A stretch of DNA of 64,000 nt from assembly GCA_004352715.1 (NCBI GenBank), contig SCFE01000049.1, positions 1,420,474-1,484,473 of the forward strand. The letters are read 5' to 3'. The translations under genes and the position numbers were made by a program. This DNA comes from Hofstenia miamia. Taxonomy: Eukaryota > Xenacoelomorpha > Acoela. Below are positions 1 through 12,500 of this stretch, one piece after another. The notes under the pieces are model-generated. The model had not been told where the DNA came from and ran no database searches. It saw only the letters and a program-made list of their open reading frames with translations. Each line of letters begins with the position of its first letter. Position 1 is the stretch's first letter.

Positions 1-360
1 CTTACAAATTACATTGCTTTCACTGGATTTGGGTTGGTTTTCCAATACCTCGGCCTTAGCGCGGGTCTTATTTCACCTCTAGCTTAGATAATCATTGGGT
101 TTGATTTTCACTGAGATGATGACCTTGGGCTTGCTCGGGCTTTATTAAACTAAATCTAGATGGAATGAGTGGGTTTCTATTTTCTGACTAACTTACGTTT
201 TTATCTAGCATGTGGGATAAACATTGTATTTCTAATTATTCTTTTATATCTTACTAAAAATTTGAGCCAACCCGGGTCAGCATAAATGGCTTCATTAAAA
301 ATATCGAAGCACGACAAATAATAATTAATTATTTTTTTATTTATCCGTATATTTTCAAGN

Positions 361-415
361 GCATTAGGGAATAACAATGATGCCCCCCCGTCAGAAAATC
401 CTGGGTACACCCCTG
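361..415 (-). mobile_element. Fragment of hAT-like MITE (CAGGGGTGTACCCAGG end)
   Basis: Right after a single N at 360 lies the terminal part of the same MITE that is complete at 15614-15857, in reverse orientation. It reads GTCAGAAAATCCTGGGTACA and ends in CCCCTG at 415. Only one end is present, so the element is truncated by the assembly break or by deletion. The rest of 1-867 shows no recognisable gene. Confidence 0.7.
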
Positions 416-1009
416 TTAAAGAGTGCATGTTCTTAGAGGAGCATATTTTTCGAATTATATCTTGAAGAAGAAGCTATCCCTTCCTCAATATAAATAGCAG
501 TGCTTCATCGCTTGAAGGAAGCGGATTCTGAAGCACGTGCTATTTTGTGCAGAGGTTTCAGGAGTGTGTATCCATGTGGGCTGTGTTCTGTTCGGTCATT
601 TTGTTCGACTTCTGATTTTTTCTTGTGGAGTACTTCGACGCAAAAGATTTCCTAACGGAATCCACACACTCCTTAGGAGCTTTAAAGAGCGATAATCAGT
701 AACACATAACAAATTAATTACTAAATTTTGAAGGTATTCTTCACAAACGTGCAAGGCCGGGTGAACGCTTTTTTGAGAAATTTTCTCTATCACTTTATTG
801 CGCAGTTAAGGTTTTTATAACTCTATTGTAGGATTGTGTATTTGACGGCCTTTAGCAGGTAGATGTATTAACACTAGAATGACAAAAAATTTTACATACC
901 TTAAATGACAAATGCGGTTATTTTGACCGCAATTTGTTTGAGCTGCAAAATTAGTTGCATGCATGTAAATGAGTTTTATTTTCACTAATTTTGAGGAAAA
1001 AAACGATTT

Positions 1010-2190
1010 TCTCCAAGCACTATAAAAGAAAAACATAAAAATTACACATTTCAAGCAATACATTTTTCAGTTGCAATACTTGCATGTGTGTTGCACTTTG
1101 GATGTTGGATCACCCATAAACAGATGGTTGGCAAATACAACAAACAACTTTAGTTTTATTACAAACATAGATGACATTTTTACGTTTTTTATTGAGCTGT
1201 TTCTGATTAATAAATCAATTAAAGAAGGTAAAACTTTCCTAGGTGTAACATTGTCAATAATTGACAGCAAAAACTCTCGCTTGGAGAACTTAGAGCTTAT
1301 GACTTTTCTACAAAACACCTATGCATTCCCACCAGGAAAGTTAAGAATATTAAAAAACATTGCCACTGTTATTGATTTTGTTGAATATAATCTTGCCTTT
1401 TGATCAAGTGAGTCAACTCCTCACTTTGTGGTGCTATAGTCCTTAATATTGTCAGGTTTATGTTTCTCAATATTAGAAATAGCAACTGATGGGTGCAAGG
1501 TGCCTAGTGATAAAACAACTTTGTTAATTTGTCGAAAACACTGATGAGTCCTTTGATATGATTGATGGTGGAATCTTCCTACAGTTTGAGCAAACAGTAC
1601 CAAGAAGACTTGTGTTTTGACATTTAAGTGGCTAGTTCAACAGAATTAAGAATGTTATCACATATAGCATCCAGGATGTTTTAGTACATTCATTAAATCA
1701 AGCACAACATGACATGAGTTGCCAGTTTTGTATCCGTCGGTCTCATTTTGTCTTTCCCCAAGTAAGGCCTGCCATTACAAAGGCACGTACTGTCTACTTC
1801 TGCCAGAAGCTAAAACTTAGTACCAAATGAATCAACAATAGAACTTGGTAGGTAATAGTTTCTCGTCAACATTCACTTCCCAGTTAGGAATATACATTTT
1901 CATACAATTTTCAATGAATTGGTCCTACACTTTTAAAATTTAAGTGAGACATTGATTCTTTGAAGATCTTTACACCCCATTTTGTGGAAAAAACAAAATA
2001 CGTATTGGAATGTTTTTGCAAATAATTGTAAAAATTCATTTATTGAAAAAGATCAAGTACTTGTCTTTCTTGAGCTTCAGTACACTTCACGGTAGAATCA
2101 TCTTCTGAGTGTTCAGTAAAATAGGCAAGAGCTTTGATGGCAGATAATCTACTTGGTGGCTCCAGAAGCAATGACAATAAAAGCTATCCT
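1010..2190 (-). pseudogene. piggyBac transposase pseudogene (DDE_Tnp_1_7 type)
   Basis: Translating the minus strand with frame changes gives motifs of the piggyBac transposase core. IVDSFGTKF lies near 1840. DAICDNILNS (1647-1676) holds the second catalytic Asp of the family in its usual CDN setting. Near 1440 come KPDNIKDYSTTK and then GVDSLDQ, which holds the third catalytic Asp, followed by FFNILNFPGGNAYVF near 1330. Several stops and frame shifts interrupt it and the N-terminal part is missing, so no active enzyme is made. It would have cut and pasted DNA at TTAA sites. Confidence 0.85.
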
Positions 2191-2227
2191 CAACTAACTG
2201 ACATAAACAAAACGTTAATATAATATA

Positions 2228-2816
2228 GGGTTGGTGCATAAGTCTTTTCGTTTTTTAAATTTAATTAAAGCAGTCAATAATGCATTGCAAAGAATAATAA
2301 TTGAACAAATGTATTAACAAGAACATGAAACCAAAACTATGTTCTTTGCTTCATGAGTTGTCATCATCTTCACCACGTTGAAAATAATTACCACCGGATG
2401 CAATGAATTTTCTCCATCTATCTGGCAAAGCGTGAATTCCCTGACGAAAAAATTCTTCGTTTTTAGACTTGAACCAGTTCTTGATGACAGTTATCACATC
2501 CTCTGAGGATTTGTAGTTGGCTCCTTTAAGAGCAGCTTTCATGGGACTGAAGAGGTAATAATCACATGGGGATAAATCAGGTGAGTATGGCGGGAATCCA
2601 TCCATAGTAAATCAACTTCCTTACATCGCTTTGAGTAAATTCCATTGCAAAAATCAATAATATGGATTAGCAGTTTTGGATTAGTTTTTTGGATTAGTAG
2701 TTAGTAGTACCTAGTAGATATTACACGAGATAGAATATGCCTATAAGGTTAAAATAAGATACCATTGTAGGCTTAGAAATTTAAATAAAAAACCGAAAAG
2801 ACTTATGTACCAAGCC
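2228..2816 (-). mobile_element. Internally deleted mariner element nested in the piggyBac
   Basis: The left end reads TTGGTGCATAAGTCTTTTCG (from 2231). The right end is the inverted CGAAAAGACTTATGTACCAA (2793-2812), 19 of 20 matching. TA-rich DNA flanks both ends. These ends resemble known mariner termini (GGTTGGTGCA type). It lies inside the piggyBac element, so it inserted later. The interior keeps only the 3' part of a transposase gene. Confidence 0.85.
2351..2605 (-). pseudogene. mariner transposase C-terminal fragment
   Basis: An 84-residue open stretch begins MDGFPPYSPDLSPCDYYLF. The YSPDL.P.DY.LF block is the third catalytic Asp region of mariner (D,D34D) transposases. The C-terminal remainder (KAALKG, then FFRQGIHALPDRWRKFIASGG) is also family-typical. 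The usual protein is about 345 aa, so roughly three quarters is missing, including the helix-turn-helix domain and the first two catalytic aspartates. It cannot be active. Confidence 0.9.
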
Positions 2817-3085
2817 GATATAATAAAACTGTCATAAAAATAAATTTCTAAACATCAACAAAAGTTGATAAAGGAGTTGCATCTCTCTATCAACTATCAC
2901 TATAAAACATAAACGGTCATTTTGACCATAATTCGCATTCTAGGTATACCAATCAAATGAGCAAAAAATATACTTCCTAGTAAAAATCAATAAATACAAT
3001 TTTAATTCTTATGATTAGTTATAGGAAATGGCTAGTTACATTCTACAATGGGTCAAAATGACAGCAGTTGTCATTCTAGTGTTAA

Positions 3086-6000
3086 GAGAAGTAAGCAATA
3101 CTGTACATGTGACAGGTCAAACGCATTTATTCTTTAAGTCCAGTATCCTTCACCAAAAAATCTTATGTGATATAAATATTGTATTTTAAAAGTACATCAT
3201 CAAACTTTAACTCACTATCAATTTGGATACCTAAATATTTAACTGATTTTGTTTGCTTTCTTCACAAACTTTCAATTCAAAATCTATATGTATATTTGTT
3301 AATTTTTTAGGTGAAAAAATAATAAATGAAGTATTACAGATGTTTATTTTTAGATAGCTATCATCAAAATCATGTTCAAAGAGCTTTGTATTATAGAGTC
3401 TTGCTGGGTAGTATTATTATATGTGCAATGCTACCATATTATGTTCCTTATTCTCACATGATTTTTTGTGTAAAACTTGTGATTACGTATATTTTTCTAC
3501 TGACTTAGTCGTTAATTGAATATAATTTGAAGTTAAAATGGCTTAACATTCTAATTAGGAGTCTTCAATAACTATTGAGCTGTCTGTTTTTAAGTCTTTA
3601 TTAACATTATCTATGCATTAATTCGATATAGCAAACTCTTTGCTATTTGTTATATCAATAGCATGCCATTTCTCTTCGTAAAAGTGCACTTTTGAGTTTC
3701 TATTTGATTTAAGTCAACCAACAAATTTTCTAAAAATACTTTCTAAATGGTGCGCAATTAATAAACAAATTTAAGAATTTTTACAAAATGTGCATCATTT
3801 ATTTTTAATATCTATCATTTATTTTTAAAATGGCCTAAAATTTGACTTATATGCTATTTGGAAAAACTTGAGAAAGTGTTTAATTTGTTTAAAACAACTG
3901 TTTTTGCAGTGTTTTTTTAAATGTTTTTTTTAATTTTATATAGGGATGTTTGGAAAATAATTTTTGGATTTTGTCCATTCGTAATTTTATAACCAATTTT
4001 CTACCAAAAGCTATGTGAAGCGAATAATGAATGTTGCTAACTTTATCATAATTCAATATTTGCTACTATGTGTGTCTTAGCAATATTTTCGTACCTTGAA
4101 CTGGGGTATGTCCAGAAAAAAAAACATTGTTTTAAACACTTAAAACGTTTTTTGTAAAAAATGTACGTTTTGCCAACCCTGACTACTTCATTGAAAACTC
4201 AACTAAAATATCAATATCTTACGTATCCAAATTGATCCTATTTTGTTTTTAGAATATTACATTCAGGTGTATTATTAATTGTGATACTGGGAAGTTATGT
4301 TGTTAGACATATTATTTTTTTTATCTAATTGTTGATTTACCAAATTTTCGTGAAGCATCATCGTTGTTTACATGTACACAAAAAAATGAACAGAAGTTGA
4401 CAATCTAGCTTTCTAGTGAAAAAATTTTTATTAGAAAATTTTGGGTCGCACTTAATAGTCCTTTAGTAAAATTTTTATAATTTTCTAGCATTTTTCACTT
4501 AGTGTTTGTAGATGCAGTTGGCAATATTTGACAATTGGTGAAGTATAGCTATAGGAATTGCATTTGACGTTTTGGTAGTTGAAAATTTAAACTTCTTACT
4601 GCAAGTAGACTAGAATTTAAGTACTGGAGTTCTTGGGTCTGTCATCGAGTAAGTAAACTCTGTCTCATCTATTGCTAAACCTGGCAGGAAATAAAGAACA
4701 TATCAATGGATGGACTCTAGGACATTGGAGGAAGCAAGTCGGGTCGACATGCAGGTTGGGTCGGGTTGGGCCGAGGACGTCGCAATAGTATTTATATATC
4801 AGGACGCGGAAATAACGAAGTGTGTAAATAGTCTTAGAGGCTGGTTTTAGCTTAAATTATAACTTAATCGATTGCTGACGTTCACATCACTCTCAGAGAT
4901 TTCATGTATTATCCCGCCGTTTGTACACAGACTGCCTGTACAAATAGTTGTTGCAATGCCATGAAAATTCTGGGTCACAATGTAAGATGGAAGTTATGAC
5001 TCGGAAACGAAAAAAGTTACACATTTCCAAAGACGATATGAAGCATTCTTGGTTGTAAGCCCTTCCTATTACCATCAGGATATTAAGTTTAGTTTAATTT
5101 GGATTAACTAAAACTCACTATTATATACAAAGACCTTCAGAAGTGGTTTGCAATCGATGCATTTTAGAATACCTACCATGTTGATGTATCTAGAATTTCT
5201 CTAATTAACTGTTAATCAAAATTTCTATTGTGAAATTGTGTAGTGCAAATATATTGATAACTCGCAATTTTAACTATAATGAAATTGGATCAAACAGGTG
5301 AGAATGATCCAGGATCTAGTGTAGGCTAATATTATTTGACAACAACGGCTGTAGCTCTCTTGGTTATTTCCATTTATTTTATAGACTTACTATGATATTG
5401 TTTTCAAAATCTACATGCATGTGTCAGCTAATCAATATTAAGATTGCATGAAAAATTGAAGTAACTACTAACTACGAAAAATGTAAAATAGTAGGTTAGT
5501 ACCGAAGAACTCTTATATATTTCGAAAATTTTAATTATTAAATAATTTTATTTGTTTTTTTTAAACATATTGAGTAAAATATACATGCTATTAACCACGT
5601 ATTTATAAAGATTCATTCTTAATTTTATAAAACCATCAAAAAAACTTTTGAAGAAGAGTCAAATTATTTTACTAACTACAAAACAAATTCTGTAAAATAT
5701 AATTATATTATTGGAGTTGTAATTACATAAATATTTGATATAAATGCATTTCTTAAAATTAATAGATTTCTTATGGATTTGGTTACCACATATTTAATGG
5801 AGCAGGTGAAAATTTGAAAAATTAATAATTTTTAAAATTTACAATTATTGTGTCAAAAAAGTTATTAAAAAATATATTAATTTTTCATCCCATTACTTTA
5901 AACACCCCAATATGACGTCATTCAAATTCAATGCTTCTCAAAACAACTTTTTTTTACAAATGGAACCAATGATTTAGTGGAATGGGATGGAAATAAAACT

Positions 6001-6430
6001 TAGTTTTTACAAATAATATAAAGTCATAAAATGTAGTTGTTATTCTAAATATTATTTTTTGATCCAATAGTTATAAATACTTGAAAACTTCGAAAAATTG
6101 AAATTTCGTGAAAGGATTCTACTAATATTCAATGCATGTTGTGCTGAACAAAACGTTGATGATGATGCATTGATATTGAGAATTTAGCCTAGTGCTCTGC
6201 ATGAGGGTGTTTTGGTTCCAACATGTGAGTACAACCAGAGTTGGAACTGGGCAAGGTATAGAATTATTGGTGAGCATCCGAGCCGAAATTTATCACGTCT
6301 GAAAATAGGTGTATGATCATTAATTGAACAAGATGATAGGTTGAATTCAATGCATAAATTGATGTGACGGCTTATTAGAATAATATGTGAGCAATTCGAT
6401 TACAAAAAAAATCGGCGTGGGAAGGAATAC
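3086..6430. other. AT-rich spacer, no gene recognised
   Basis: Only short shadow ORFs, homopolymer runs and AT-rich DNA are visible. No splice-consistent exon and no transposon terminus could be supported. Confidence 0.5.
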
Positions 6431-6508
6431 AGGGGGTGCCACACGATTAGTCTTTTGACTATGGTAAAAAACTTTTTGACTATAGTCAAAAGATTAACCG
6501 TGTGTCAC
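6431..6508 (+). repeat. Fragment of a palindromic MITE (AGGGGGTGCCACACGATTAG)
   Basis: The terminus AGGGGGTGCCACACGATTAG is followed by GTCTTTTGACTATGGT and then the inverse GACTATAGTCAAAAGATTAA, forming an imperfect hairpin. The same unit occurs at 14290-14431, where both ends are visible. Just downstream (about 6545-6650) is a short GC-rich pocket with GGGGTGGCCCAA, of unknown nature. Confidence 0.55.
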
Positions 6509-6893
6509 CGCCACAAAGTGACGTTTGTAGAAAACGATAAATTTTGTCACTCAGGCCGGGTTTAAAAGCTATCCGAGGGGTGGCCCAATTTTTTCGTGTT
6601 GATGTGGGCCGGGCGTGGGCAGAAAAAGCCGGCCCTGTTCTAACTCTGAGTACAACCGTAAGAACTGTATTTGAGCAATCCAAAAATTTTTACAATTCTA
6701 AAATTATGAGGCTGTTTTCATCAAAATGTCAAGACTGTCTTAGGAAATGTTAAGTTTGTCCAACTAGTTGGCTATTTTCAATTGAATGATTATATGGTTT
6801 GCATATGGTAACTTAATTAATTTCTTGACAATGTTTCACATCAGGAATTAAAAAAGAAACCTCTCGAATTCAAGAGATTTTGCCACGTTTCCT

Positions 6894-7109
6894 AGTATCA
6901 TTCCTGATCATATTCCAATGAGTATCATTCCTGATCATATTCCAATGAGTATCATTCCTGATCATATTCCAATGAGTATCATTCCTGATCATATTCCAAT
7001 GAGTATCATTCCTGATCATATTCCAATGAGTATCATTCCTGATCATATTCCAATGAGTATCATTCCTGATCATATTCCAATGAGTATCATTCCTGATCAT
7101 ATTCCAATC
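6894..7109. repeat. 27-bp minisatellite, 8 units
   Basis: Eight head-to-tail units of 27 bp (AGTATCATTCCTGATCATATTCCAATG) are almost without variation; only the flanking ends differ. Because 27 is divisible by three, both strands stay open through the array: plus reads MSIIPDHIP repeats and minus reads HWNMIRNDT repeats. There is no evidence that either is translated; the open frames follow from the periodicity. Confidence 0.95.
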
Positions 7110-9591
7110 AAATTTATTTGTGTTAGTTTTATGAAGTGTAATTAATATAATAGGTTCCATAGAGAGAGATAACAAATAATCAATTTGATAAATTGGCCAT
7201 ATCTCAAAGTTTTTGTGCGGTTGTGTTTATCAATAACCATAGATTTGAAGATCTGTTGGATTTGAGCAGTAGTATCAATATTATAGCAAGAAACACTGCG
7301 AAGGAAGTAGGAGTGCACATCACAGAAGAAAGATTACTTTGATGTGGAAAAGCGATTTCAGGAGAAAGTATGTACATTAATCATTCTGCAACTACAGAAG
7401 CTAGATGAGGAATTTTCCAGTTCTACAATGTTATCATTGTCATTGATGATATGAGTTTGCTCAAAGTAAAATTTGATGTTGAGAACATTCAATGTTGTTC
7501 ATTAAACAAAAAGATAATATTAATAAAGTGATCATTAATGGTCAATTTTTGAAGAAGGAGATTTCATAAATTTACCTAATAATGGATTATATTGATGTTT
7601 TGATAATGATTTAAAGAAATTTTGCAACACATTTGGAGTCATTCAGAACGTGCAAATGTTGAGAAAAATGGCAAATAAACATTATCTTAAAGAAGAGTGT
7701 TTTCCAGGCAAGTCACCATGGTAATCGTGACATTTGCAATGTTTTTTTCTTCAAAAAATTATGCAAAAAAAATTGGCGCAAATGTGTAGTTCACGTATAA
7801 GCTACAAAAAATATCTTTTCAATTCCAAACAAAAACTTCCACAAGATATTGTGGTTAAAGTTCCACCTGTGAAATCAAGCCACGTACATTTTCTCATTTT
7901 ACTAGAGGAGATTAGTAACAGTGAAGGAAATATCATGTTAATATTACTTAGATGGAATCTGAATCAATTGGTGCTTTCAGGCACACCAAATCGTCATAAT
8001 AGATTTTGTGAGGATGTTGAATAACAGAAGCATTTTTTATACTGTGCAGAAAACTGTAAGTAATACATTCAATCAATGCAAATTCTATCATCAAGCAAAG
8101 TCGTGCACACACAGTACTACCCCGGACCACCTTCCAACGTTCAGAATGCGCAAAAACGTGATTTTTTTGCAATTGATATTGTAAGTCATTGAAAAATCTC
8201 GAAACTTTAAGTATCTGATGAAAATGCCCAATGATGGGTCTGACTGGATAGAAGCAGTCGCAACATCATCAGTTGACATATATTGTGAAAAAAAATAATA
8301 TTATATGTTTATTTTTATAAAATTAATAATTTAAATATACTTATTGCAAATATATTTAAATTAAGTATATCTCTATCCACCTCTGCCTGCTGCATTACAC
8401 TGGACCCATGTCAAATTGTGAAAGTATAAAGGAAGCTTATCATGACAAGGGAAACTTGCGCAAGTTTATACATGTTTTCTCTTGGTTTTTGAAATGCTAC
8501 AAAATTGTGTACAGCACGAGGCCATAAATATATTTAGGAAAGATATTTGATCAAATTTCGCATTAATAAAAACGAAATGTTATGTAATAAAATACAGTTT
8601 CGACCAATTACATTTATCCTTCTAAAAGTGCTATAAGTTGATCAAATCTTTGAATTGAAATATGTTTTTCGTATAACTATTCACTGCATATGGAATGGTG
8701 GTTAAGATCCTTCGAAAGATCTCCAAAGATTATCAAGACAAATACTTACAATTACTGATTTATTGGATGGGTGCGATTATAACATCTTCTTTTGGCCCTT
8801 ATAGTGGAGCCAGATGTAAACATATCCAAAACTTAAAAACTTCTTTCACATAGAACTGATGTATATAGTAACTGATATATAACAATAAACATGTTCATAG
8901 AGTCAATAGTAGCAGATAACTATGCTTCTGAAATGTGTCAGTTGATATAGGCGAATCACAATAGAAATTCGAAAGATGTAATTTACAATTCTCTAATTAG
9001 CTAAAGTGTATAGTGTTTTAGTATTTTTCTAATAAAGATTGAAAATAAAAAAAATATTGTTAAATAGTTTGTTGTTTTACTGAAAAATGGCTGAAGCCAT
9101 GCAACATCAAAATGAATTTTTTAAATCAATATCGTTAACATTTTACATATTACTTGGAATACAGATTTAATGAGTGTACGAGTTTCGGCAGACCTCCCTC
9201 TAGCGGTCAATAAGTTGTTGTGATAAATGATATCAAAAATTATATTTTTGTTTAATGCAGCGAAGTTACTACGAAAAGTTGACAGCAAAAGTTGCTATGA
9301 ATTTATAGTGATCTAAGTGCTTTATTTGAAACTTAAGTATTGTAATCTCGCACGCATGAATTGAATTGGAAAGAAGTGCAGTACAATAAAAAGATATACA
9401 TAATTACTTAGAGTGAAAACCTATATCTTAATCGTGAATACATTTGAAGGTATGAAGGCAATAATTTTTTATCAATACTTTATGTCTTTTCAGTTACTAA
9501 ATGTATATAAAAAATTCACAAATATAACAAGCAGCATTTTGTGTTTTATTATATAATATGACAATCATGTATAATAACGAATCAACTAAGG
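7110..9591. other. Spacer with no supported gene
   Basis: Short open stretches (for example 7734-8024 plus) have no recognisable domain, and stops interrupt them in all frames. This may be an old repeat relic. Nothing can be named here. Confidence 0.4.
9545..9550 (-). promoter_or_regulatory. Polyadenylation signal of GST-A
   Basis: AATAAA on the minus strand, about 42 bp downstream of the GST-A stop codon (9592-9594). Confidence 0.6.
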
Positions 9592-12500
9592 CTAAAATTG
9601 TGTTACTGGACGCTTGGAAATCCAATTTTTGATGTGCTCATTTTGTGCAACATTATCAATGACTTTCTTTAGTTTCGGTGTGGGTGAAAGATCAATTGCA
9701 TCAAAACGATCGGCATAAAGGTCTGTGTGGAAATTGTAGAAAACAATGTCTGCCCAGCTAAGACCTGATTTTAAAAAGGTATTTTCACCAGACACCTGTT
9801 CTTCAAGCTTCCCATAAAATTCCACAGTATTATCATAAGCCTCCTTTTTAAGAATAGCTTTCTTTTCTTCGTCACTCACCCTGAAGACTGCGCTAACTTT
9901 GGACAATATGTCTTTTTGTATGCAGTCAATCACCTAAAGAATAATTCTAGGTTTAACATTTACAGAACTAGTTCAATTATGTGCTAACCAATCCTAAGAA
10001 ATCCGTTTGCTCTTTTTTAATTGAAAGAGTAATAAATGTTACAGGTGGGATTATAGCATTAATAATACAAAAATACTAGTAAACTATGCTGTATTTTTCA
10101 TGGAACAAAATTTAGTGCTTCATCAGATACACTACTATATTCAAATTCTCAAAGATTTTTATCATCAATAAATAAATCAATCATTCAAATAAAATTTCAC
10201 CCCATCAGCCTTCAGCTTTTCAAGATCCGTAGCGCCACCAAGATTAAATGCATTGGCCAAATATCTTGCTATACTTGCATTCTGACCAAATCTTTCACCA
10301 TCAATCTATGTACATTTTAAAATTTCAAAGTTCATTTATTATAAAGCTTATGACAAGTTTTATCATCATATAATGTGTATATCAATCACCCCAATAAATC
10401 ATCTCAATTATCAGGCGCGTACCTAGCAATTTATAAGGGGAGGTGGGATTTTTCTGAAAAAGGCATTTCTACTCTTTTTTTACAAAAAATTAAAAAGTTA
10501 TTTTTCTAACTGATGTGTTTATTAACAATCATGGTTCAGTAATGTAGTACATATAATATAAAATATGGAAATTTTATAACACCACGCACGTGGAATAACA
10601 AATATGGTTTACCATATTTGTTTACCATATAAAATGCACTAACTTTAATTCCAAAAAGAGCAGCTCATTTAAAAAGGCTAAAAAAGGAGGGGGGGTCGTT
10701 CGCCTAAACCGACACCCTCAAGGTACTCGCCTGATTATATTTAATATTGGTAAGTGTTCATTATTCAATTAGTTTGGGTGGGCCAGTTTCGATGTATGTG
10801 ATTTTAACTCAATTAGCTTTACAAATTTTTCAAGGCTCTTATAATAACAATGAATAACATGCCAATCAGATTATTCCCTATTTATCCCTCTAATTATAAT
10901 CTTCAGACTAGCAACTATGCCAAGCTTAAATTAAATGGTCCTACATCCATCCCCCGACTAACTCATATCTTAATCCAATATTTATCATTAATGAAATATA
11001 ATACGAGATTGAAACTGTGGAAACTCAAGACTAAATGAAAATTAAACAATTTACTTAAATCTATCTCAGATATAACGTACCTTCCACTCCTTATATTAGA
11101 TTAAATTTCGTTTTACTAATGTCTACCTCAAGGAATGGCATTCGACCATATGGAGCCGATGGTTTAAAGTCTTCCCACTTAAGGTCATCTCCGAATCGTA
11201 TGTCTTCATAGTCTTGCTGCGCTAAGGCAAACAGATATCTAAATATTTAAAATAGAATAATACTAATCAAAAACAGTATTAGAAACTAAATGAATGGAAT
11301 TCGAAAGACTTTTGACTGGAATTTTATTTTTCAATATTTATATAAAAGTTATTGATGCATTCGAGATGGTGAAGATAACTTATTATACAAAATGATTTTA
11401 AGAATCTGCAAATTTCTTTAGTTGAAATAGAATGATTTTAAATATAGAAAATAATGATATTTCTGAGGTAAGCAATATAAATTTAAATTTAGCAGTTTAT
11501 GTTGCCACAATGCAAAAATTCATAGAAAAATAGCAAGGAACAATTGTTGACAATGTATTGCTATTGGATAACGAAAAAAGTAATGAAGAAAATTATATTA
11601 GGAATTACAAAGATATCAAAGATACAAAATTTTATACCAATAAATGCATATCAGACTTGTCAACGAGCCAACATTTCCAAGCTCGGATCAGCTTGGATCA
11701 GCTAGCTCGGCTCGTTTAAATTTTGTTTAAGTTTGGCTCGGCTCGGCTCGCCACATAATATCTTTGAATGAGGCTCGTTTTAGCTCGGTATTTTTTAAAA
11801 ATATTGTGCTCAAAGAATGCTTTACATAGCTCTTCCCATTAATTAATAAACATTTATTTTTTAAATAAAATTATAGGAAAGGCATACTGACTGCAAAAAA
11901 TAAGAAAAATCTCCATAATCAAATTAACAAGCAGAACTATACACTTGCTTTGCCTAAAATAGGCTCGTTTTGGGCTTGTTGTATATCAAATACTGTGCTC
12001 ACGCTCGGCTCGGCTCGGCTCGGCTAGGCTCGGCTCGTTGACAAGTCTGATGGAAGCTCATATTGTTTTAATCATACGTCATAATCAAACATAACTAAAA
12101 GAAATGTGTCAAAATTCTTTACAAGAGGCATTAATATAGAAAACTTCATAATTTGACTTCATTAAATTATTAAACGCATTTCTAAATTCAATTTGGGTGA
12201 ATAATATTTCAAAAAATATTTAAGAAGATTGCACTTGAAAAATCCACTATTTATTTATTTATTTATTATTTATATATAGACTTAATTTTGTAAAATACAA
12301 GAAAAGAAATAAAAATAATAATGTAAAAAATAACATAAAAAATAATGACTAATAAGGACTGTTAGTTGAATTAAATGCTCTGCATGAGGAACAACGATAT
12401 ATCAAATGAAGTTGGACGCGGTTTCCAAGTTTGTAAAAATTAACAAAATAGTTCCAATATATTTTTTGTAGGGATTTTTTAACTGAACTTGATTTATCAA

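Larger units (their letters stand above)
872..3081 (-). mobile_element. Decayed piggyBac element, TTAA-flanked
   Basis: The left end is TTAA (868-871) followed by CACTAGAATGACA, and the right end is TGTCATTCTAGTG followed by TTAA (3082-3085). That gives perfect 13-bp terminal inverted repeats in the TTAA target typical of piggyBac. The subterminal sequence is also shared (a GCGGT..TTTGACC motif near 914 and its relative near 2905). A piggyBac-like transposase remnant lies inside on the minus strand (about 1010-2190). A mariner element (2228-2816) is inserted in its upstream part. The element has clearly lost coding capacity. Confidence 0.9.

Noticed and set aside
1071-1403. Plus-strand frame of 110 aa
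   Set aside because: It is antisense to the piggyBac transposase remnant, whose motifs are on the minus strand.
6894-7109. CRISPR-like array
   Set aside because: Units are contiguous with no unique spacers, and the sequence is eukaryotic.
6870-7175. Repetitive protein of HWNMIRNDT units
   Set aside because: It follows from the 27-bp minisatellite; the opposite strand is equally open and there is no gene context.
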